This document shows positions 46,606 through 56,216 of a DNA stretch of 64,000 nucleotides, in pieces. Below the pieces are notes generated by a model, which saw nothing but the letters and a program-made list of their open reading frames with translations, was not told where the DNA came from and did not search any database. Both the position numbers and the translations under genes were made by a program. The first letter of the stretch is position 1. Each line of letters opens with the position of its first letter. This DNA is from Hygrophila difformis (lineage: Eukaryota; Streptophyta; Magnoliopsida; Lamiales; Acanthaceae): contig JAOANR010000004.1 of assembly GCA_030278955.1 (NCBI GenBank), positions 52,145,459-52,209,458 of the forward strand, in the 5' to 3' direction.

Positions 46606-46771
46606 TTTTTTTTTGGATGAGCCATTGAAGGCTGGGAAAGGGGTGGTGGGAGCCCATGCCACACAATTACAAAGGGGAATAAAGGGGAGGGATAGGGGGC
46701 CGATAGGAATCGAACCTCCAACCTTCCATTGGAAGTCAGGGGACTTAACCACTTGGACTAAATCCTCATCC
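46606..46771 (-). repeat. tRNA-derived SINE with 15-bp target-site duplication
   Basis: On the minus strand: box A TTTAGTCCAAGTGG, box B AGGTTCGATTCC, the family body and an A tail (T tract at 46606 on plus). Perfect direct repeats CCTACTTAATCTTCA are at 46591-46605 and 46772-46786. Confidence 0.9.
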
Positions 46772-46786
46772 CCTACTTAATCTTCA

Positions 46787-47556
46787 GTTAGTCAACTTTT
46801 CTATATCACGATTATATATTCAGTATAAATAGATGAGACCATACATGATTAAGATTTTTTAAAATGAAAATAAAAAAAATAAAATACATGGGAGAAAAAC
46901 ACCCACATAGTAGTATTGTTAATGATCGATCATCCATGACGATTTCATGTGAAAAAGAATTATTATTTAATAATAATAACCCACTTAATAATTCAGCAAT
47001 ACAGACTTAATTTTTATTCAATTCCAATTTGAAACAACAACTACTGCCGGAGTTTTAAACTATTCTCGCACTAATTTAAACAATTGCTAGAGTTATAATA
47101 ATATGCACTTGAAGCAGTTTTTAAACAAACCAAAGCTTAAAAATATACACCCTATTAACAATCTTTCAATCACCACATCTATCATTAGATTCAATAATTG
47201 AGATTTCTCATACTCGAAAAAAAGAAAAACAAATGCCTTCAATACAATGATCAAAACACTGATCTGGGTCGCATGCCAGAAACAGAATACTAAGAGTTGG
47301 CCTAATAATAAAATACGATACATGGAAATTGAATATAAAAAACGCATCAACAATTGAAGGTTATACACTTAAATAATGTGATCACACAACATTCTCTAAC
47401 ATGGAAATTAAGATTAATTTAGAAAAAGTCTATTCTACCCTTCCTAATTAATAAATTTAAGTAGTAATGATTGATGAGTTATATGATCTTTTTAGAGTTG
47501 GATGAATTTTTAAAAGAATGGATGTCAAGAAGCTTTAATCAGCTCATCCAAAAAAG

Positions 47557-47590
<34 letters not shown>

Positions 47591-49189
47591 AACTTTACTC
47601 CAACAAAATCTTGGCAAAGATTTTGCTTTTCATACTCAAAATCTAGTGGGATGCCACTATTGAGTGGGACAAGATCCATTTAGCAACCAAGATTTCAAGA
47701 GTTGACAAAAGTAAAAGTTGGGTAAGGATTGGACAAGAGATAAATGGCACTTATGTATACTGCTTCTTTGATTTCTCACTTGTAGTCATGTGAATAACAC
47801 TGTAGTTAGTCAACCCCAAAATTTGTAAACAGTTTGTCAAATAAGCTCAGGCTCACCTCAACTTCAATTTATTACACAAAAAAATGTGTGTCGGTTTAAT
47901 TCAAAGTTTGAACAAGCTTTTCAAACAAAATATGAATGTGATGTCTGGTGAAGTATCACTATTTGAGACCGGCAGGTTCGACAGAGCATCATTTGCACGG
48001 GCACGGCTTCAACTCAATTTAAATAATCAATGTTTGCATTAATTAATTTATAAATTTATATTTTTATCCTTCACCTAAACTCATTCTTAATAAATGTCAA
48101 CAAATAACATTTATGTAAAGTAAATGGTAATTATTATAGAACACTTCTTAATCTCTAAAAAGACAACTAAAAAGTAACATATATATAAGTATTAAGAAAT
48201 GATATTCAAGTTGAATCGGTAACTTTTTGAGTGATTATTTTAATTATTTGAACACGACACATTATATATTCTTACATGCTTTTGTTTATTAAAAAAGAAA
48301 AACTTTAATTGAATATAAAGTTGTCATATATGACATTCTTTTTGAATTTATGTATCGCCATTGGAATGCACTCCAAAGAAGTTTGACTTTTAACCAATCT
48401 CCCTTATTAGTTGCGCCTTCGCCCAATTCATTTCTCCCCTACTTACACTATACTTACTTATTTAACAATTAATATTTTTAAAATAAATATAAATAAAAAG
48501 TATATAAATTATAATCCAATACGCTTATTTCATTTTGTTTCAGCTCCCCAAACAAAAAGTTAATTTCTATAGTAACTAATATATGAATTACATGTTAAAC
48601 TTTTATAGTTGCACTGAATTTTGTTGAACACCGTCAACTTGGGAATTTTATAAATCTTTTGGGTGGAGGTGGACATTAATTATCGCCTCACATCCTCCAG
48701 ATACTTTGTACATTGAAAAAAGTTGGCATTAATAAATTTATTTGGGGGAGAAAAGGTGGGCAAAACAACAAAACACAAACAACCAAGTAGAGCAAGTAAT
48801 GTTCGTATTGTACCAGTAATAATATTATATGGGTATAAAATCAATCTATGTAATTCTAGAAAATTGTGGAATATACTATGAATAATGTATTATACTACTA
48901 CAATGAAGATAATAAAATGATTACAAGTCATTGTCAAATGGCTAAACCCTGCCTGTTTTTAATTTTTATTTAAATTTATTTCAACGCATTTAATTTGGGT
49001 GGGATAGATAATTTAAATCATCATTATATTTTTTTTTCGAAACAGCCTATACATAATAAATCGTCATTATTGAATAGTACTAGCAAATACTCCGTATAAA
49101 ACAGGAGGGCCGTTATCAGTTCGTCATTCGTCAACCTAATTTATCTTCGTCTTTTTATATACTAGCAAATACTAGCAAATACTCCGTAT
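46787..49189. other. Intergenic DNA without recognisable gene
   Basis: AT-rich. A 33-base A-rich tract at 47553-47586 could be the tail of an unrecognised retroposed copy. The short frames show no family resemblance. Confidence 0.5.
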
Positions 49190-50235
49190 AAAATAGGTCA
49201 TTATTCTTTTTTAAAAATTCAAATTAGTTCTTTTTTTATTTTATTATCAAAACAGTACGCTACAAATATTAATTATGTCTAAATCAATCATTTGTTCACT
49301 AATTATGCTCTAATTGCTGACGTGACAAGGGTTTAAATTTAAATCTAACACGTGTGCATAATATTAGGCATTTTTCTTTTATCTTTTGTCAATTCAGTCA
49401 TAAACTTTTGTTTTGTTCTATTTAGTCCTCTACCCAAATCAGTCATTTTTATATTAATTGGTCTCCAACCTTTCAAATTATTTCATTTCAGGCACAAAAC
49501 CTTAAATTTTTTATTACTACTAATCCATTTATCAAATAAATGTCAACATACTTCCGTAAATAAAATTAAACATCAAACCTCATACATTAGGTTTGAATGT
49601 CTTGTTACCGGGTTTTCCAAGATTCGGGATTTTACGGACTCTCTAACCATCCGACCGTGATGGTTCATTTACTCTGGTTTCCTTCAGCAACAATTAACAC
49701 AATCATACTTTGTTTCCTACCTTAAAATGTAGTAAATGATTTAATTTTAATTTTTGTGTAAATGATTTAATTTTACTTTTTGGAAGGTTATGGATGTAGG
49801 AAGTATGGACAATAAAATCCAATGCATAAGGTTTGGTGTTTAATTTTATTTATGGAAGTATGTTGGACATTTATTTGATAAATGGATTAGTAATAATAAA
49901 AAATTTAAGATTTTTGGCCTGAAATAAAATAATTTAAAAGGATGGAGGCCAATTAATATAAAAATGACTGATTTGGGTAGAGGACTAAATGGAACAAAAT
50001 AAAAATTTAGGACTGAATTGGCAAAAGATAAAAGAAAAGGGACTAATATTATGTCCACGTGTCAATTTTAAATTTAAACCCTTAACACGTCGGTTATTAG
50101 AGCATAATTAGTGAACAAATGACTCATTTGGACATAATTAGCATTTGTAGTGGATTGTTTCGGTAATAAAATAGAAAAATGACTGATTTGAATTTTTGGA
50201 AAAGGAAAATGACCTATTTGGCATTTTTTCCAATG
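49190..50235. mobile_element. Long foldback MITE, copy 2
   Basis: Same family as 18490-19600. The left arm (AAACAGTACGCTACAAATAT, TAATTATGCTCTAATTGCTGA) pairs with the right arm at about 50100-50220 (AGCATTTGTAGTGGATTGTT). The arms are shorter near the centre than in copy 1, where about 60 bases of TTTAATTTTAC/TTTTTGTGTAAATG sequence intervene at 49730-49780. Confidence 0.75.
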
Positions 50236-50677
50236 AAAAATACTCACTTTGTTTGGTTGTATTGCAAATCTATTTATATATTTATTAGATTTGACATATA
50301 TCATTAAGTGGATTAATTAACTCGGAATGAGTTGTATTATTGCGAATTTGATATCTTGTACTTCTGTGTGGGTGTGTATATGTATACTATATTCCAATAG
50401 TTTTGTTTTTTGGAACATACTATGACCTATACATTTTTCTTTAAAATGGCGTGGCAACTTATATACACAAATTGTAAAAGAAATAAGGGACGAATGAAAA
50501 TCCAATCATCCAATTATAAACTTTACAAGATACCTGGAAATTGGGCTAAACCCAACTCATTAACTTTTTATTTAAATTAATTAATTGATACCCCCCCCCC
50601 CCCAAAAAAAAAAAAAAACCTACAAATATTTCAAACATTTTCATAATTTTAAACAAAAAATTCAAGTAGAAGTAACC
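50236..50677. other. Intergenic DNA with a C14A15 homopolymer junction
   Basis: No gene. At about 50590-50619 a run of C is followed directly by a run of A, a possible assembly or polymerase-slippage artefact. Confidence 0.4.
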
Positions 50678-50833
50678 CACTACAAAAATTTCGCAGCAAG
50701 TAAGCGACGAAATCATTTCGCCATCTTGTTCCTCGCCTGGCACACGAGGCGACAAAAAAAAAATGCAATGAAATCCATCAAGCGACAACATTCATCTTCT
50801 TTTTCTTCGCCTTTTGACGAATTTCTTGTAGTG
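50678..50833. mobile_element. CACTA-type MITE, 156 bp
   Basis: Starts CACTACAAAAATTTCG and ends GAATTTCTTGTAGTG, the CACTAC..GTAGTG termini of CMC/EnSpm elements. Flanking trinucleotides ACC and AAT do not match, so the target duplication has decayed or the ends have shifted. Confidence 0.7.
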
Positions 50834-50929
50834 AATTGAATATACTCTACACAAATAATAGTATAAGGATATGGGTCTGGCCTAATTCTCTACCTTAAGG
50901 TTGGGGTCTAGATTCATTTTTGGGATGTG

Positions 50930-51335
50930 GGTGTGTGGCCCAGTAGTAGTTCTAGTGGTTAAGTCATAGATTTTTATTTTATGATGGGGTTTGAATCTCA
51001 CCCTATTGCTATCTGTCTGTTCCATTTGTAATTTTTTTTTTAATTGTTATTATGCTTTCGTCAATTAAAGGCTTTATTAGAAAAGAAGTCAGCATAATTT
51101 TGAACTTGAAGTCAAAAGAAAATGAACTTGTATAAGTATAGTTTTTGGTATGAAGCTTAATAGCTAAGTATGTGACTTTTTTTTTAGAAGTCAGAAGCCA
51201 GATAAAGGGTGGTAGAAGCCCATGCACACAAATTACAAATAGCATAAAAGGGAGGAATAGGGGGCCGATGGAAAATCGAACCCCGGGTTGGAAGGCAAGG
51301 ACTTTGCCACTTGGACTAGTCCTCATCCCCTGACT
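50930..51335. repeat. Two SINE copies in opposite orientation
   Basis: The plus copy at about 50935-51045 has box A-like TAGTTCTAGTGGTTAAGTC and box B-like GGGTTTGAATCTC, then a T/A tail. The minus copy at about 51178-51335 has (minus strand) AGTCCAAGTGGC and GGGTTCGATTTTCC and belongs to the 46606 family. Confidence 0.7.
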
Positions 51336-52006
51336 TATTATTTGAATTTGATTTTTTTTTTAAATTTTTTTATTTGGATTAAGAATAAAGCTACAAATAC
51401 AGATTAGTGTCATATACATATCTTCTAACACTAATTTTCTGTTGTTGGAAGCTGAAGTAATTGGCATGATCCATTGAATCACAGAGTTCGTTACTTTTCT
51501 TGTAGGATCATAAACCGTATTGTTGTAATATAAAAATCACAGCATATTTTACCCATTAATTAAATATAAAATGATACTAATAATAGTAATACATAAATAA
51601 TTTATTGTTTACATTAGCAGTTAGCCAGTTACACACCTGTACGTATTTTACTATCAATATTCAATATATTTAAATAATAATTAGGTGCTTGATTGAAACT
51701 ACTAACATGCATAAAAACCAAAAACCAAACACTAAAGAAAATATTATTGGAGTAAAGTTCAATTTATAACTTGTCGAAGCCGACTGAAACAGATCATTCG
51801 GCAACCACCACAACAAATCTCAACATAGTATAACTCAATTTGTCAATCCACACAATTGTAAATTCAGTAATAAAACCCCCAGCCCTGTAATAATGCGAGG
51901 AGTTGACTTCTACTATTTAAATAAAAAAAAATTATCAACTTGTCAAAAAATAATATCTTAAAATAATATTTTTTAAAAAAAATACACCCCTACTATAGAA
52001 TATTAT
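51336..52006. other. Upstream region of the first DUF2775-type gene
   Basis: AT-rich, without a recognisable gene or transposon end. Confidence 0.45.
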
Positions 52007-52015
52007 TATAAATAG
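52007..52015 (+). promoter_or_regulatory. TATA box of the first DUF2775-type gene
   Basis: TATAAATAG lies 39-47 bases before the ATG at 52054. The implied 5' UTR is only about 15 bases, consistent with compact small secreted-protein genes. Confidence 0.6.
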
Positions 52016-52053
52016 TAAGTCAGAGTTTGTACAGTTATTGCCAACACACTCTA

Positions 52054-52412
52054 ATGAAAATGATGAGATCTGTTCGAGCTTTCTTCTTCCTATTCCTCAT
52101 TCTTCTGGTAATCATCTTCCACAGCATCTTATTATATTCTTTATATATATGTTGTGTTCTAAACTGTATCTAAATTTTTGATTTTTTTTTTTTTGTCGGG
52201 ATTAGGGTTTGTGTAATATTGCAGAAGGCAGAAAAAATCCTGCAAGTGAATACTGGAAAACTATAATGAAGGAAGCGCATATGCCTAAAGCAATTAAGGA
52301 TCTTTTCAGTGAGAGTTCAGGATCGGATACGAGCCATCGATTCTCTATAAATTTCGAAAGTAAGGATGAGTTAATAATCTATCATGTCGGCCCCACCGGA
52401 AATAAGCCATGA
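52054..52412 (+). CDS. Small secreted DUF2775 (organ-specific protein)-like peptide precursor, two exons
   Basis: Exons 52054-52107 and 52206-52412 join in phase to 86 residues. The signal peptide MKMMRSVRAFFFLFLILL continues GLCNIAEG, with likely cleavage before RKNPAS. The mature part has the DUF2775 signature EYWKTIMKEAHMPKAIKDLF (about residues 35-54), then a Ser/Gly/Asp linker and a final FSINFESKDELIIYHVGP block ending TGNKP. In the family the corresponding block, often repeated, ends in hydrophobic residues then Tyr-His. Here there is a single copy, LIIYH. DUF2775 proteins are extracellular with poorly known roles. Here it may be a core-bearing precursor for the BURP protein at 45 kb; that is inference. 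Confidence 0.83.
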
Positions 52413-54330
52413 TGATGGATGAACTTGCAAAGAAAGAAAGAAAGAGGTTTGAGTTTCAAGGACAAAAACATTATTGTGCAGAATATATTTGTATTCTTTG
52501 AGGTTGCTAGAATTTTATTCATGTAAGTTTGGAAGTTTTGTGAGTTGTACGAAGATATATTGTTGTTGGGGATTTGTGGATGGGTTTTGTATCATTATTG
52601 TGGAGGGGTATTTCTTATTTTAATGTGAAAATTTTGTGCTATATGTACTAAGTTTGGTTAGATTTGTAATAAGAAGAATGATATATGCACAAATAAAAAT
52701 GAAATTGTATGATAAATTAATCAATGGCAAGAATAAAAGAGACAATAATTGGGTACCTGAAAAGAAAGATTGTAGCCGAACTGAAGAAGGTGGTTTAATA
52801 CTTTAATTGGAGCCTCAAGCCAAATTTGAGCAAAAGAAAGTATTTTGAATGATAGAATTGCTGATGTCTATAAATTGTATGCTGTCAAAAGTCTTTAACA
52901 GGAATAATAAACAATAATGATATATGTAATTATTATTGAATTAAACTTTAATTAATTGAATTAATTTTCCTAACATGCGTTTAATGGCCTGTTACGTGTC
53001 AAAAGTCTTTAACAGGAACAAAAAATAATGATGTAATTATTACTGAATTAAACTTTAATTAATTGAATTAATTTTCCTAACATACTTTTAATTGCCTTTT
53101 ACGTGTTTGATGTTTCTACCAAAAAAAAAATTATTTGAATTTTATATTATCTATGAGACTCTAAATTACAATTCGAATTAAAAACTGATGGAATCAAATA
53201 ATATTATTTTTTACCAACACCAGTTAATTAGCTTGAGTGATCATAATAAAGCTCTAGCTTATTAATCAAATTAATGTCTCGGATTTGAGCTTTGTAAATG
53301 TATAGAACATCTCTCTTTTTTCTTTTTTTTTTTTGAGGAGCCATTGAAGGCCGCCTGGAAGTATAGAACATCTTTCGATTACATATAGGCGAAAAAATCC
53401 ATTAATAAATGTTAAAAAACCAAAGAGTAATAAATGTTAGTACATCTCTATTTTTTTTTTTTTTTTTGAAGGAGCCATTAATCTCTAGTTAATTCTATAT
53501 ATATTGTCACTAAAAAAAGTAGAATTATATTTTACCCATAATTTTTCAGTGACAAATCTGCAGATCCAGAGGAAATGCACCCCACTTCTTATTCCAAGAA
53601 ATATGAAATATGGTTGAATTTGAATAATGATTAAATATTTTTTTATTTAATAGCATCATGTACAACGATAATTTTATTAAAAGAACGAACATGCGAGAAA
53701 TTATTAGTATATAAAAAGTAGGCATAATGATAAATGTAAAAATTACGTGATTATTTTATGTAAAATTACAGAAAATGATATAGAAATATAATATATACCA
53801 CTTATTTTGCTACTATATATAAAGATCTATATTGAAGTATGATATTACAGGTGGGAGTATTAATATACGTACCATTTATGTTTTGCCACTAATATATCAA
53901 TAACGATAATTTTTGGCGAACGTATGTAACGTCCCATTTTTGGCGGAACAAAAAGACACGATATGCTTTTGGCCTTATTCATATATTTTGGGAGACTTCT
54001 TACTTCTTAGGATCACTCGTTTTAGAATTATTTCAAGGCCAATAGATTTAACTTCTGACTATGATTATTATTGATGTTTTTGTGATTTATATTCTTTTTT
54101 TTTTTTTTTTACGAAACTACCTGTATAGACCAGAAAATGAAAAAAGAAAAAATTATTCATTAAATTTGATCATTATCGACGTTGTTCTATGCTTCTGGTC
54201 ACTTTTTATTAATAAATAATTGGATATTTTCATCACATTCAATACAGAATTCAATTCAGGGTGTTGATTCACATTAAACTACTATTTAATTTAAACTAGC
54301 AATCTTATAAAATATATTTATATATATTTT
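52413..54330. other. Intergenic region between the two DUF2775-type genes
   Basis: The first 250 bases probably include the 3' UTR. It also holds a tandem duplication (52886-53103), a degenerate SINE at about 53222-53310, and two SINE tails at about 53322 and 53450 (T tract followed by GAGGAGCCATTGAAGG or GAAGGAGCCATTAA). No further gene was found. Confidence 0.5.
52886..53103 (+). repeat. Tandem duplication of about 110 bp
   Basis: GTCAAAAGTCTTTAACAGGA begins both units (52886 and about 52998). Both continue through ATTAAACTTTAATTAATTGA and TTAATTTTCCTAACAT. The copies differ by a few substitutions and indels. Confidence 0.85.
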
Positions 54331-54337
54331 TATAAAA
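54331..54337 (+). promoter_or_regulatory. TATA box of the second DUF2775-type gene
   Basis: TATAAAA lies 41-47 bases before the ATG at 54378, the same spacing as in the neighbouring paralogue. Confidence 0.55.
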
Positions 54338-54377
54338 CACAACTAAATTCATTGTTCATCAGAAAATTAAACCCAGA

Positions 54378-54716
54378 ATGAAATCTTCTCCAGTCACCCT
54401 TTTCATTTGCCTCTGTATTGCCCTGGTAACTTCCTCCTACCATCATTTCCATCTTACTATTACATTAATTTGTTATACTTCATCATGTACTAATTATATT
54501 TCTGAGAAACATATATAGGTGATCAATCATTGCTCCGATGCAAGAACTCTCCCGGCAGAGAATTATTGGAACAAGGTTATGGATGGGAACCCGATGCCCG
54601 AAGTGATCAAAGGCCTTCTACATGACGGTGAATCGGGTGATCTCAACAATAATCGATTTGGGACATTATTTGACACAAAGCCATCATATATAGGGGAAAT
54701 CATCACCGGAAAATGA
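54378..54716 (+). CDS. Second small secreted DUF2775-like protein, two exons
   Basis: Exons 54378-54425 and 54519-54716 join in phase to 81 residues. The signal peptide is MKSSPVTLFICLCIALVINH with CSDA following; the mature part starts near RTLPAE. The DUF2775 signature NYWNKVMDGNPMPEVIKGLL is at about residues 31-50. The tail reads RFGTLFDTKPSYIGEIITGK. Compared with its neighbour the FDTKP block is closer to the family form, but the terminal Tyr-His is lost: Tyr is followed by Ile-Gly. Intron position and phase match the first gene exactly, so the two are tandem paralogues about 2.3 kb apart, same orientation. Confidence 0.82.
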
Positions 54717-55169
54717 ATGGACAAGGTTGTTAGCACAATAATTGGGGGGATTTCGGAATAATTATATGTTTGTTACATTTGAATAATTGAATTGAGAAAT
54801 GCAATGTAAATTGTATGTTCTTTAATTTGGTGGTTCACTTCCAGATGGGTTCATTTCTTATTTTATTTTATTTATTTATTTTCCGTTGCTTATGATGTTG
54901 GCTTCTGATTAATGGTCATACGTTCGGGATGATTAAATCTGCCCAAATGTGAAATGGTTAAAAAGTTGATGCGTTTTAACCAAAACTGTAAGATGGACCA
55001 CATGTTTGTCAATTCTGTGAAAGAAAAACAGAATGATTGTATTTATTATTATATTCTTCAGTCTTCACGACCATTACTCACTCAATCCCTATCTATTGTA
55101 TTCATTTTTTTCTTGACACATTCATTGCATTATTTAACAATTAATACTTCCTCCTCCGTATTTAAATAA
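54717..55169. other. 3' flank of the second DUF2775-type gene
   Basis: No coding signal; a 71-codon frame at 54954-55169 is unrecognised. Confidence 0.45.
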
Positions 55170-55656
55170 TACTCTCTCCGTCCCGCGAAAGTTAACACGT
55201 ATTTCTTTTTGAGCTGTCCCACGAAATTTGACACGTTTCCTTTTTTAGATAAATTAAATTAATATAAATATAATTAGAATCTTAATGGTTTCTAAAAACC
55301 CATTAAAAGTAATTACTTTAATTATTCTGCACAACTCCCAATACACTTTTATTTTTCTATACAAATCCCTTACATTTCTTTAATTCTCCATATCTCAAAA
55401 TAGGTACAAATAAAAATTATATAAAATATATATTCTAAAACTAGACACCTAGACGATTCTAACAAGACCACACTTGAATATTTTTTTTCTAATTAAATCA
55501 TTACCATAATATTAAGTCAAAGTTAAACAATAAGTAAAGTGGAAATTCATTAAAATTTTAAACACAAATACCCACAACACTTTAACCATTAAACCCCACT
55601 ACATAAATTACCGTGCCCAAAAGAAACGCGTCAACTTTCGCGGGACGGAGGGAGTA
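55170..55656. mobile_element. Stowaway-type MITE, 487 bp
   Basis: TA-flanked; the left end CTCTCTCCGTCCCGCGAAAG pairs with the right end CTTTCGCGGGACGGAGGGAG over more than 25 bases. Confidence 0.87.
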
Positions 55657-55952
55657 TTAACGTTTGCATATCCTAAAAAAATATTAACGTTTTCATAGTA
55701 AACACTATTCATTGAGTAATTTTGATTCGATTTTTTACACATGGTTACATAAGATAAAACATAGTCAAGTGAGATCTTGTAAGATTCGTCTAATCACGTA
55801 GTTTTATAATATTAAAGTTCTATAATTTTTTATTTTATCAAATTTGAGATATTATTCTTAAAAAATGTGTATTGGATTGTATGAAAACAAGAAATATTAA
55901 AATTTTTTGAATACAGAGTAAGTATATCAAATGATCTACAAGTAAAAAATTA

Positions 55953-56216
55953 TACTCCCTCCGTTTTTCAAAAATTGTAACATTCTTGCATTTCACGTTA
56001 TCCAATGCACATTTTTTATGATTAATATCTCAAAATTTATAAAAATAAAAATTATAAAAATTTGATATTATAAAACTACGCGATTAGACGAATCTAACAA
56101 GATCTCACTTGACTATGTTTTATCTTGTATAACTGTGTTAAAAATTTAAATTAAAGTTACTCAGTGAATAGTAACAACTATGCAAATGTTACAATTATTT
56201 CTAAACGGAGGAAGTA
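55953..56216. mobile_element. Stowaway-type MITE
   Basis: TA-flanked CTCCCTCCGTTTTTCAAAAA and inverted TTTCTAAACGGAGGAAG ends, about 264 bp. The stretch 55657-55950 looks like a further, decayed copy (AACGTTT... then GAATACAGAGTAAGTA). Confidence 0.83.

Noticed and set aside
46606..46771. tRNA gene, suggested by box A, box B and a GGTTCGATTCC loop
   Set aside because: No full cloverleaf, an A tail and a perfect target-site duplication are present; it is a tRNA-derived SINE. The same applies to the copies at 4304, 28724, 31040 and 51178.
49352..50304. Open reading frames of 70-100 codons inside the foldback element
   Set aside because: The same peptides appear from both arms of the inverted repeat and in the other copy, with no family resemblance; they are by-products of the MITE.
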